From contig OY997596.1 of assembly GCA_963921825.1 (NCBI GenBank), positions 59,098,754 through 59,162,753 on the forward strand: DNA of 64,000 nucleotides. Reading direction: 5' to 3'. How positions within the stretch are numbered: the first letter of the stretch is position 1; each line of letters starts with the position of its first letter. The notes beneath the pieces are model-generated. The model saw only the letters and a list, made by a program, of their open reading frames with translations, was not told where the DNA came from and made no database searches. Of this stretch, positions 1-10,879 are shown one piece after another. This DNA comes from Erodium maritimum. Taxonomy: Eukaryota; Streptophyta; Magnoliopsida; Geraniales; Geraniaceae. A program made the translations under genes and the position numbers.

Positions 1-223
1 TTTTAGTCAAGTTTACTCCATTTTGATGATCTGTGACCAACTAATAAGGCATGTAATAGTTCTATTACCAATACATAAGGGGTATTAAATGATCAATGAC
101 CAATTCATAAGGGGTACTAAAGGTGTGTTACCAAATCGTAAGGACTCTTATCAAACATTATAAAACTTTGCGGTACTAAAGGGGTGTTACCAATTCAAAA
201 GGGGTACAAAAGGTAATTCACCC
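1..223. repeat. Right part of a foldback-type repeat cut by the window edge
   Basis: The segment contains repeated short phrases of the type ggggtactaaaggtgt and ends at a terminus reading ggtaattcaccc. Read from the other strand this gives GGGTGAATTACC, like the GGGTTAATT or GGGATAATT ends of the foldback MITEs elsewhere in this window. The left half is outside the window, so inverted repeats and a target duplication cannot be tested. Confidence 0.4.
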
Positions 224-228
224 TAATC

Positions 229-564
229 GAAATGTTTTGGGTAGTTATGGAGCCTTTTTTCAGATTAGGGTTGAGAGCATTTTCTTCACTTTCCAGCAAA
301 AAGAGCCATGAGGAATCTCCTGAAACCTAGGGTAGCTGCAAACGAATTTGGAACTTAGGTATAATCAACCCTAAAATAAATCAATTAATGCATGCTTACC
401 CGTCTTTTCAAAAAAAATTTACATTCAAAGTGATCAAAATGTTTTGGGTAGTTATGGTCTTTTCTTAGACTCTATGGTCGAGGGCATTTTTGTCATTTTC
501 CGGCAAAAAGAGCTATGTGAAATCTTTTGAAACCTAGGGTAGCTGCAAAACGAATTTGGAACTC
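229..564. repeat. Two diverged direct copies of a ~130-bp unit, 208 bp apart
   Basis: Copy 1 (about 229-357) and copy 2 (about 437-564) both begin aatgttttgggtagttatgg. Both carry a gcaaaaagagc phrase and end in acctagggtagctgcaaa plus cgaatttggaact. They differ by scattered substitutions. They lie in what should be the last intron seen of ARP5, just past the exon 11 donor. Confidence 0.75.
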
Positions 565-583
565 CTGAAATAAATCAACTGAC

Positions 584-3500
584 CTGGAGCCTAGAAGAAA
601 TGAGAGCCAGCTCTGTCTCATCTTCCTCTGGACCTTCATCATCGTCATCGTTGTCTTTGCTCATCAATTTGTAAAGTTGCCAGTCTTCATCGCTGGCACC
701 AAAAGTATCTTCGCCCTTCCCTCTATCAAAGGCAGCTGTTGTCAAGAGGCGCATTCTTTCCCTATGGGCAGCATTCACTCTTTCACCACGCCCAACACCG
801 CCTGACAGATTGTTTCCATTTGTATGACCTCCATTTGTCTTGAGTCGTTTTCGCTGTTCAACTCTCTCAGTAAGCAATTTGTATTTAGTATGCAACTCCT
901 CCAAATAAAGCTCCGGGTTCTCTCTGCACATTAGAAAGGACAAAAACAATAAGCAAAGTATACATTTACTATCGGGTTAATTGTATATCCGTAATATATG
1001 TTTTTTGCACGTAACTATCCCCAATTTTAAACTTTTACAACCAGCTATATAAACTTTTAAAAGTTACACACCTTTTTTTTCCAGAAAATGACAGAAATAC
1101 CCTTACCCTAATCACAAAAAGGGCTTCCTAATTACCAAAAACAATTTGTTTAGATGTAGAAAACTATTGAGTAGATGTAAAAAAACTCTTTGTAAGATAA
1201 AACTATTAAAAAAGCGAAAATGGCATTTTCGTCATTTTCTGGAAAAGAGCTGTGTCATTTTTTGAAAGTTTAGGTAACTGAATGTAAAAGTTTAAAGTTG
1301 GGTATAGTTATGTGCAAAAGACGTATACTATGCAATAGTTATCTGCAATTAGCCCTTTACTATCTCTTTGAAGGATACAATCATTTACTGGAATAAGTGG
1401 TTGAGCTTGGCACATACAGTCGTTTTGCTTCTTCTTGTTTATTTTTCTTTTCTCGTTCCAATTCCTCTTCAACTCGTTTCTGTTTTGCTCGCAGCCGGCC
1501 CTCAGTGGTAGTTTTCAAGAAAACTTGCCTCTTCTTTTCCTTCAGCTGTCAAGAGAAAGCAACCAAGTACAAATGTTACAGTATCTCATTGATGATCGGA
1601 GACCAAGATTCGATATAAAAGCTACCTGCTCAGCGGTAAGCATGTTATCAGGGATATCGACAAGAGGATACTTTCCATTCTCCTCAGTATCAACTTCCTC
1701 AACCTTGGGTTCACCTTTGACCTTCCGTAAAGATTGCGTTATTTTAACAAGAGCCGACTCTATTTCTTGCTTGGAGCCATAGCCGGTCTCTGACAGGAAA
1801 GAAGGAACAGAACTCTCTTCCACCTGTTCAAGCTGCTGCAAGAGAAATTCCAAACCCTGTAACTCGTTCTCTAGCTCATTTATTTTAGAGGATCTCTTTG
1901 CTTCGGCCATTTCTCTCAAACGTTGACCTTGCCTCTCTCTTATAGCTGCCTTTCTTGCAATCTCTTCCTCTGAAGGTCGCTCCTCAACTGGAGGTGGAAC
2001 CCATGGGAGTTGCCAAAGGCTAGTCTTTTCTTCTGCTTCTTTGGTTCCTTTCTGTCACAGTAATTATAAAAGTTAGTCTCCTGAGTTTGAACAGAAAAGA
2101 TAGAGAAAAACCGATATGCTTACCTGGAACAATTGAGCTTCTAAAGCATAATCTAGTGCGATGTAACAGTGCTCCATCTTCAAGTCTTCAACTTTTTCCC
2201 ATGTAAGGCTTGCCCTATCATGAACATTGAACTAAAGACAAGTCGGGCTGACTAAGGAAGACAGAAATTAGCTGAATTTATACTTACAAATGCTGAGGAT
2301 ATTTAAGAGAAAGAAGTTGCTTCAAGTAATCAGTAATATGGTATCCACCAATATTAGTTCGGGAGCATCCTCTATACACAGGTTCTCCATCAACAAACTG
2401 AAATTTGCATAACATAATAAATTACATGTATCAAAACAATCCGGAATATGACTATACTAATGATTATCCAGAATAATCATCTAATCACCACCAAAAGAAA
2501 TTCATAGGACAGGTTCAGTAGATCCAACATGTTTAAAGGAAAACAGTGTGATCCTTCAAGATATAAACATTGTGATACGGAAGGAGTAATATTTTAGAAA
2601 GTTATGATAATATATTAATATGCGCAATGGAAGGATAGAAAAATTGGTAGGATAAAATCATTTTTTGTCTCATCTTATAATCAGTTTGCATCACAATCAT
2701 CACGAGTTGTAAGAGTGATCCTAACCTCAATCCACAATGACCATATTGATTCAGAAAACATTTAGCCGGTATGTTGTAAAACAAAACACACACACACACA
2801 TGAATGGTAGGAAAGCATACCGGAATAACATGAGTTGTCGTGAACCCTGGGCATAGAGCAAGGCCATCTTTATCACAAGCCCCGAGTTGTTGATTATACT
2901 TGTAGCTGAATGCAGCATCCACACCAAAAGCTAATCACATAAACAGATAGTTAGGTTCATGAACATATAGACAAGAATCTTGCATTTTGGAAGGGGATGT
3001 GATAACATAGACTATCATGTAATGGAAGGAGGCAAATATGTCCAAATGATCAGGCCCAATCCGACTGCAATACTTAAGACTTAGGGTCAAGAGGCAAGAC
3101 CCTTTACGACTTATCTACCGAATAACTGTTCATCTTGACCATTGAAGACAGGGACAACTACAGAAGCGATAGCAAGTTCTCCTACCTACTGATGGAACTC
3201 CATAAGTCTGAAAAAGAAGTTCTGCCATTTTACTTCGAGACTGGACTGGGTTGCATACACATTCTGTGATCAAGACAGGATGATCAATCTGTTCTGCCTC
3301 AAATGAATGAAGAATCAATAAATATTCTCGTGATAATAGAAAGCAAGCTGAGTCAACATCATTTTGTTAAGGGTGCAATACATGAACAGAATAAGAAAAG
3401 ATGATAATTAAGTATTGTCTATGCAATTGTTATCAGCATAGAGTTGTGTTAACTATTCACGCAAACTCGTATCATGTCATTTGACAAGCAGATCAAATTC

Positions 3501-5346
3501 CACAAATGCCTGGAAGACACGTCTATCAAAATGAAAACATAAATTGGGTAAAACAGGTAACGTGTAAAGTATGCCAATGCCATCCACTTCTCTTACTTTT
3601 TTCATATCAACCAACAGAGCAGTTACATGCAGTAGACTTTACCGAAATTATCAAAGAATATGAATTCAGTTTTAAAATATTTATTAAGCACATTATACAG
3701 TATACTAAATAGGACTTAGAAATTGCATAGTGGTATTGTATACTAGCCATTAGACCATCCCGATATAGTTAATAGTTTAAAGGACTTGATCGAACCAAAC
3801 AGAATGCAAAGGTAAATGACAGGATATAGAAGTATGAAATACACATGATGATGCATAGATGTTTTTCAGGTAACATACAGAGAGATACATGATTGTATAA
3901 GATTCCTTGTACCTGAGATCCATTTGCACCCAGTCGATCAAAGGCAAAGTCAAGAACCTAGCAACAAAAGGAGTGTGAGCTATAATTCAGTATAAGAAAT
4001 CCGAGCAAGGATGCATAACCTAATGGCAACATGCATCAACCCTTTATCTTTAGAATATATTGTTTCGTTTGAGCATCAAAATTTGTTAACCGCTACAAAT
4101 ATGTTGCCAATTATTGAAATTTTAAGTCGAGTTACATATATCTGGTCAGACTCCACAACCAAAAGGTTTTCATATGTACCTCTTTTCCTCAATTTTTATT
4201 CGATGTGTGACTTCATACTGTAATAAAAAATGCCAATGGCAACAACTAATCCTCATGTAGTTTTGTTCTTGTCTATTCTACATAGTGACTAAGATAATCA
4301 CACAACACGATATTATCTATTTAACAATAGTGTGATAAACATCATCACATGTCCTGGAGGAAGAGTAAAAAAGATAAATGAAGAAAACAAACCCCATAAC
4401 AAGCTTCATTAACATATTTTAAAAAAATAGAGGTGAATACTATGATAAGCTTACATATTCCATAATCTCGAATTGGAAAACAACATTGCTATCAAACGCC
4501 GAACGAGGTCCTGAACGTGTGCAATCAAAGTACTTCAATAGTGCAGGATCATGATCACCAACAATAGTAACAGTTTCACCTGTTTCGCCCAGCAAACATA
4601 GAATGCATTACAGTCTCCAGTCACATTTACAAAATATATAACTCAATCAGATGTTCTTGAACCTAAGGAGTTCACATGGGATAGAAAATTATAACTCAAA
4701 CAAGACTAGTAGCTCCAAACTGGTCTCAAACAAAAACATAAAACAGGAACAGGCATTCTAAAAAAGTAACCCTCCTATTTACAAATTCAATTGGGTTTTC
4801 AGAACACTGCTAGACCCACCTTGTAGAATCATCTGGGAACCAGACTGAATCAGTAAAGGTGAGTTCTTTCACCTTCTTTTCTAATTTTCCAGGCATTATC
4901 TCAGCATCCAAACATAAACTAAAGTACAAAGAACACCAATACTAGAATATGGTATCAATACATGGTTGATAGAACTAGGAGGAGCAGGTTTGGGGGATAA
5001 TCAGTAGCAACAAATAAGGGATCATCGTGAGGGTAAAAAAGCTACCAGTCACTTTGTGACGAGGCCTCTGCACAATGTTCCGGAAAACAACACGCGGTTC
5101 AGTCTCTCCAGCCCATCTAGAAAATCCACAGCACCAAATTCAAATTCAAATTCAAATTCAAGCTCGAGCAAAGGTAACGAAGAAACCCAGAACAGATAAA
5201 GAGCGAGATTGAGAGTGGATTCAGAATTAGGGTTCAATTGGGTACCCGATACGGAAATAGGAAGCGCCATTGTCGATGACGATGGGTGTGGAGGAGGGGA
5301 ACTGGTCGTAATCGGACTGTCGCTCAATCTGCGAAATGAAAGGCAT
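584..5346 (-). CDS. ARP5: Actin-related protein 5, INO80 chromatin-remodelling subunit (5' part; C-terminal exons off window)
   Basis: ARP5 is a nuclear actin-fold protein of the INO80 remodeller. Exons read from GT-AG borders: 5346-5246, 5116-5046, 4579-4455, 3957-3913, 3288-3186, 2930-2821, 2397-2288, 2214-2124, 2051-1626, 1545-1418, 923-584; all phases join and give 550 residues. The N-terminus (MPFISQIERQSDYDQFPSST, then an actin-type DNGASYFRIGWAG) and the block LITECVCNPVQSRSKMAELL are diagnostic for the family. From about residue 253 comes the long charged, coiled-coil-rich insertion characteristic of Arp5, ending SKDNDDDD and SSRLQ. Plant ARP5 is about 720 residues, so roughly 170 C-terminal actin-fold residues are missing here. 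An in-frame stop at 575-577 lies just after a good donor (CAG/GTCAGT at 584/583) and is probably intronic. Start chosen at 5346 by homology; an upstream in-frame ATG at 5463 would add 39 atypical residues. Confidence 0.93.
974..1355. mobile_element. Foldback MITE in ARP5 intron 10, 9-bp target duplication
   Basis: The left end GGGTTAATTG and the right end (GGGCTAATTG on the other strand) start inverted arms of well over 100 bp. Both arms carry ttttgcac, aactttaaacttttaca and ttttccagaaaatgac. Exact 9-bp flanks TTTACTATC stand at 965-973 and 1356-1364. Long arms, no coding capacity and a 9-bp duplication suggest a Mutator-type non-autonomous element. It lies about 50-60 bp from both neighbouring exons. 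Confidence 0.85.
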
Positions 5347-5616
5347 TTCCAGCTCTGGTTGGCTCGTGACGGCGAGGGCTTGCCGGAGAAGACGAAGGAG
5401 GAAGAGGGTTTTTTTTGAAGTCTCGGTGGAGAAGAAGGAGGTGACTTCACTTCGCTCCTTCACATAGCTCTCTCTCTTTACTAGTCGCTAAAACTTGTTT
5501 TCGCTCTAAGATTTATTCGACCGGAGTAGCAGGAACTTGACCGGTTCCGGTTCAACCGGACCAGCTAAATCAATGGACCACAAGCCCGCATAAGGTGGTC
5601 TAGAATGTGAATGTAT

Positions 5617-5707
5617 AAAGCCCATTGGGGCGGGTTTCGACAGAAAAACCCATTGGGTGGGTTTCGACAGAAAAGCCCATTGGGCGGGTTTCGACAGAAA
5701 AGCCCAT
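5617..5707. promoter_or_regulatory. Tandem 28-bp repeats with TGGGC motifs upstream of ARP5
   Basis: Three head-to-tail units of about 28-30 bp carry a gggtttcgacagaaaa segment and a cccattggg segment; a fourth partial unit follows. Each unit carries AAGCCCA or TTGGGCGGG. On the ARP5 strand this gives TGGGCTT, which resembles the site II (TGGGCY) elements of plant housekeeping promoters. The array is about 270-360 bp upstream of the ARP5 start codon. Promoter function is inferred. Confidence 0.5.
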
Positions 5708-5772
5708 AGCTCGTTAAGACAACTTTACTTTTCTCATGATCTTTTTTGGGTACTGTTTAGATTCAATATACT

Positions 5773-6152
5773 GCTCTAGACCGTCCACAATAGAGGCAAA
5801 TCAAGAGATGGATTCGCCGTTGTGAGAAACAAAAATTTAGAGTTGGATTCGGTGGGTTGAATCTACAGGTATAGGGAGGAGAGAGAATCAACGAGGAAAA
5901 AGAGAGACAGAGAGAAGAACGAATCGGAGGAGAGAGATGCGACATCGATGTATCTACAAACTTAAGAGAGAGAGAATCGAAGAGAGACAGAGAGAAGAAC
6001 GAATCGGAGGAAAGAGATTCGACATCGATGAATTGAGAGAGAGAATCGAAATAAGAGAAAATCAATGGCGACACGTCATTTTTTCCTTTTCTTCTGCTCT
6101 TTTTGACGCCGAATCGACGTGTGAAATTGACCCTACTGTGGATGGTCTAAGC
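5773..6152. mobile_element. MITE-like element with ~25-bp terminal inverted repeats
   Basis: The left terminus GCTCTAGACCGTCCACAATA pairs with the right terminus, which reads GCTTAGACCATCCACAGTAG on the other strand. The interior is GA-rich and has a direct duplication of about 60 bp (agagagacagagagaagaac, near 5907 and 5981). A TA dinucleotide precedes GACC at both ends, which would fit a TA target site. The superfamily is not settled. Confidence 0.55.
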
Positions 6153-6299
6153 ATCAAAGCTTTATGTATTCTAGATTATAAAAAAGCTACGATAAAATCT
6201 TGCTACATTATAAAAAGAGGATCGAATTAGTCTAGAATCCTTCGTCTTTACTAAGTCTATAATTAATTCAACAAAAAAAACAATTCATTAAGAGTCTAA

Positions 6300-7003
6300 G
6301 AGTCGGCCTTAGTTTTTTCCTTTAATGGGAGATCTTCTGATCTTCAATATTGTGGAATACGTTTATGTCGTAATGACAGTCAAGGGCATCCGTCTAAAGC
6401 TAGGGAGAGCTATGAACATCCGTCGATGACTATGTTTTGGGCGCATGCTCTTCAGTGAACGTCAGGTACGAGTTTCGTCTTTCTCCTTCGTCGTCGTGTT
6501 TCACGCGACAACCACCAGATGGCAACGGTTGCAGAAGGCACATAGCTATTTGTCTGGTAGATTTGGGATCTGGGGGGTAGGACGGTAAGATTGTGTATAG
6601 TTCTACGACACCCCATGTCGGGTTAACCCGATGAATCAAGACGGCGGGACAATCGGTTCCCTTCGCGCGGAGCATCCCAATCTGTTCCGGAAAAGAGAAT
6701 CTATTAGGAGGCGGTCGAACAGTCACCTATATAGCTCATCTTGAGGTTCCTCATGCAACTTCGATACTGGGACGATTTTTTTTGCTTTCTGTGTTTTTAT
6801 GTTTTCTATTTCAGTTCTTAATACATTGGTATTGTCATATATTATCTACGATGCAAACAATATTTTTTTACGGGTGCAAAAGCGTCGAAAAACCGAGGGG
6901 ATTCTCGGACATAATCTGGAGCCCAGTTTCTTTGACCTAGTTTCTGTTACTATCAATTGACATTATTAATAAAATACCCTTGTCGCCTGTTTCAAAAAAA
7001 AAT
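6300..7003 (+). mobile_element. Probable 5'-truncated LINE-like sequence with A tail
   Basis: This GC-richer block ends in cattattaataaaataccct, then tgtcgcctgtttc and an A9 run at about 6993-7001. The pattern matches other LINE 3' ends here. Reading frames are short and broken and the left boundary is unknown. No host gene is recognisable. Confidence 0.4.
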
Positions 7004-7039
7004 GAAAAGCAATAATTCTACAAATACTTTATACTTGTA

Positions 7040-7988
7040 ATAAGTATGATAGGTTCTTGTAGGCCGCCTCCTCATATCTTGGTCGTACGATCGCTAGACA
7101 TTCATGGGTGTGATGAAGGATTCAGGTGCTCGGATACCCTGGTCATCAAGGATCCGGACCTCGACATCTCGGTTTTCTAATTTGCATAACAGGTTGCGAA
7201 AGCCAAGGTCGAAGAGGGTGAGTCTTGGTGCTTCCCACCCCACATGTTGGACTGAGCTAAAAAGAGAATTTGGATTGGACCAGTCCTCAAAGTATAACGC
7301 CCAACCTCCTGATTAATCAGAGTCAAGCATGCACACACACAATGTCAGAGGCCTATGAGCCTTTGTACGAGTATTAGTCTGAGACCCAATTCACTTTTCG
7401 ATCTTCGGTAGGTGCTTTATAGGTTGGGAAGGCCAAGAAATAAAAGAATCTATTCTGGGCCCAATGACTCGAGAAGGCGGCCAGGGTGGGGGCATCTTGA
7501 AGAATTGATCCTTGCACGAACCAAATCCGATTATAGTAGAGAAAATAGAAATTGAGGATTAGACAAGGTCTCTTGAGTAGCTTCGTTGGATCCAATGAGA
7601 CGACAAAGGGGCCGCGAGACGTCGGAGAGAAGGACTATCCCTCCCCCACATAAATCGGTCTTGGCCAATTATAGTCATCCGTCAATCTATGAGTTACTCC
7701 TTGAGCAGCCAACGCACCCTTCACAAAGTCCACTGAGTTCCCCTTATGGGACTGAAACACACTTTTGGCACCCTGATAGGGCCAAATCGAGACGTGATAG
7801 GTTTGATGTTGGACCTCATAAGTTTTTCATGTACTTAATTATATAGCTTTCAATTGAGCCTTATACGACTGGTCGGTATATTTGGACCTGAGCGTTAGGC
7901 TTCCCCATGCTATAACATGGTTCTTATATTTTCGTGCATGTTTTTCAAGAATTTAATAAAATAAAGTTCCCTTTCGCTCAAAAAAAAT
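7040..7988 (+). mobile_element. Probable degenerate non-LTR retrotransposon sequence with A tail
   Basis: The composition is richer in G and C than its flanks and only short frames remain. The right end (ttaataaaataaagttccct, then ttcgctcaaaaaaaa at 7974-7988) is a typical LINE-type 3' terminus. The left boundary and the domain content were not recognised. Confidence 0.35.
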
Positions 7989-7990
7989 AA

Positions 7991-8565
7991 TATCAAAACA
8001 ACATAGTTTCATACAAATTAAATTCAAAATAGTCATTTATAACATGAAATCTCAACTCAAAATCTTAGCATTAACATGAGGGGTATTTCATTTAATTGAA
8101 TAGATACTATTGATTTTTAGGTTTGCCTCATTCGAATAAAAAACGTCCATCTTATTGATTTTGCACCATATCTATTTTCAATCAGTTTTCATATAAACGG
8201 ACTACCTTTGTGTCACTCCCAAACACTGCAGATATGGTGAGGACGGACATAATGGAAGGAAGCAACGAGAATATACGACGACCCGTGTGAAAGAGGAATG
8301 AGCAATACCAATTGTTCAGTCGTAGTATACCACCAACATAACGAGCACAGATTTGAGCCTTTACAACACGAGTTCGTCAGGATCTGAAAAATAGGCAAGA
8401 AATAAGACAACGGCCGGATCATATCATTCATGTGCGTTGTTTAAGGGTTAGACTATATTTTAGGGTTACTTCTAAAAGTTAGAATGTGATGTGTTAGTTA
8501 GGAATGAGATGATCTATAGTTATATCATAACAATCTCAACACCCATCTTTCTAATCCCCGTCCAT
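7991..8565. other. AT-rich intergenic sequence, nothing recognised
   Basis: No convincing reading frame, repeat or RNA signature was seen. A 72-codon minus-strand frame at 8213-8431 has no familiar motif. Confidence 0.5.
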
Positions 8566-8719
8566 CCTCTTTTGGGTAGCTCTCGACATATCTGGAAAAT
8601 GCACTTCGTTGGAGGTTGTAAGTATCGGTTTTATCGATTAGTCCTCTTTTGGGTAGCTCTCGACATATCTGGAAAATGCACTTCATCGGAGGTGGTAAAT
8701 ATCAGTTTTATCGATTAAT
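8566..8719. repeat. Two-copy 77-bp tandem duplication
   Basis: Unit 1 (8566-8642) and unit 2 (8643-8719) both read cctcttttgggtagctctcg, then acatatctggaaaatgcac, and end gttttatcgatta. They differ at only a few positions, so the duplication is fairly recent. Confidence 0.9.
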
Positions 8720-9445
8720 TGATAATTTTCAAAGCATAATATCGACATCCGACCAAAATGACGGTTCACATATGTTTCCATTAAATTTATCCACCTCTAC
8801 TCAACATTGTTGCCTTTTAACTCATCCTCAAACCTAATGCATTGCACTTGATCTTGAAGTGTGAAGAATTATTGCATGCACGCGTGCATTGTTAGAGAGA
8901 AAGGAGACAAACATGGGCAAGTACAATTATATAAGGATATGTTACATACGACTCCACAAAAGCTTTAAGACATTGGATACCATGGATTAAGCTCAGGTGG
9001 GTGTGTTTTCATGTGTGGGTTCCACTTTTGTTCACAATGTAGTATATATGTGTTAATGTCCTTACATGTTGTGGGTATATAGCTACCATATTCATTTACT
9101 TATTTGTTCCATTTCCATGTAAATATGTCCTTTCTTTCAGCTCTCATAGGTAATTAAAAGCATCATAATGATGTGAATGTGATTCTTATCCTTTGAAGTC
9201 ACATTCAAAAACAACCTGCATGCATGCCCAATCTTATCATTATTTATCAATGCCTTTAACTATGGCCCATTTCTCTTCTTTTGGGATTAGCCCGATCTTA
9301 CTCTACACTCGTAATGTGACGTTCAACACAAAAGAAAAATAATATGCTAACGTTTATTTGTACAAGTGGTTATTTATTTGAATTTTTGTATGTGATAACA
9401 TTTTCTTAATCAATAGAATGAGTCAAATATAACTACAAAGTCGAA
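8720..9445. other. Gene-free sequence with a 14-bp palindrome
   Basis: No coding signal is visible. A perfect palindrome, ATGCACGCGTGCAT, lies at 8876-8889 and contains overlapping RY-like (CATGCA) motifs with its left flank. The rest is ordinary AT-rich intergenic DNA. Confidence 0.5.
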
Positions 9446-9449
9446 CTCA

Positions 9450-10700
9450 ATTAACGATTTGGATTATAATAAAGTAAGTATAATGAGGTGGTTATGGTAC
9501 TACTGCAATATGAGAGGTTGTCAGCCTTTTGAAGGGTACTCGGATCCGATCCTAGTACGACTGCAATATGAGTGTGCCAAACTTTTGCATGCATTGAGGG
9601 CGTTTGGGCCACACGAGTCAAGGTTATATGTCAGATCTCTCGGGAGTGTAACCGGGAGCCCTTCGTTTTGATCTTTCTATCTAGGTGCATATGAAGCTTT
9701 CGATGGATGGCTTCCTCCTAACTGATTTGGAGGCGAGACCGTTAGAACAGGAAAGGAGACTGACATTAACCCTGACACAACTCGTGCGTCCTCTACTAGG
9801 TACGTTAGAATAAATCGCCTAAAATATGGGCTTGACACATGAGATAGGGTCTCAGGTGATACACCTTTGACACTCCCATCACAGTCGAGGATAACGCTGG
9901 GTTTCGATGTCACCCGGGGCCCAAACCCCACAACTGCACCCTCCACAACTTAAGAGTTTCCAAGTCTACATGTACCTCATATCAATGATGGGGACCTCGA
10001 TAGTGTAAACCGTGGTCGAGGTGCGGATGGCTTAGGAGTAATGTGGGTGGAGATGGCCCGAGACTCACCTAGATCAATATCCTGCCTAACTCTAGACATG
10101 ACTTCGAGTTGACACCTCTACCTTCAAACCCTACAACCCTTCCATAACTCCAAGTACTCATGCCCTCATAATCACCAAAAATCCTACCTTCCCGGGGGTC
10201 GTGAAGAGGTTTTTTCGTCTACGGTCAGGCAAAGAAACAAAGTTGTCTTCTAGTCCCCTCCTTTCCTCTTGATCCAAGGACCCGAAGAACGTAAATGACA
10301 CAGGAAGGGAGAAGGCCAAACAAGCCCGCACGGTCAAGGCCTAGATGAAGAATTGTGATTTTGGCTTCTTGGACCTCGAGCTCGGCTAGCCGATCCAATA
10401 TAAGGAGGAAGACTCGATATCACCTGTAAAGGCTGCCAAGTAGCTTTGCTGAGGGCCATGATCCATAGGAAGGGGGTTTAGGTGGGGGATGAAAGCCCAT
10501 CTTGCCTTGGATTGGTTCGGTTTCTCCTGTCTATCTTCCTCGGGATGGGGCCACCCGATGTGCCCTAACGGTTCAAGACAAACACCTAACTCTAGCTCCT
10601 TATGTCTGCTCTATTACGCTTGATAATTGTTTTAATCTACCGTTTCCTATGTTGCATAATAGGATTGTTTTTTGTGGCTTAAAGTGTTGATACACTCGTC
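9450..10700. other. Degenerate retroelement-like GC-richer segment
   Basis: The segment has higher GC than its surroundings and many short frames broken by stops. It has a small internal repeat around gactgcaatatgag (about 9500 and 9560). It resembles decayed LINE ORF1 sequence in composition, but no domain could be identified. Confidence 0.3.
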
Positions 10701-10879
10701 TTTGTCGAGATCCCATACTATATTCTTGGTCATAGGAAATTGCCCCAAAAAGTCGTACCTGACTACCTTCTTCATATGAAAGTTCAAAAGAAAAATAAAG
10801 ATATATACTTTAAATGTTAGAATTGTCCATATTAATTGCAATGAGTAAATTGAAGTAGTGTTTTCAACAATATATGACT

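Noticed and set aside
575-583. In-frame TGA taken as the end of ARP5
   Set aside because: The family protein continues far beyond this point and a consensus donor lies directly before it, so it is treated as intronic.
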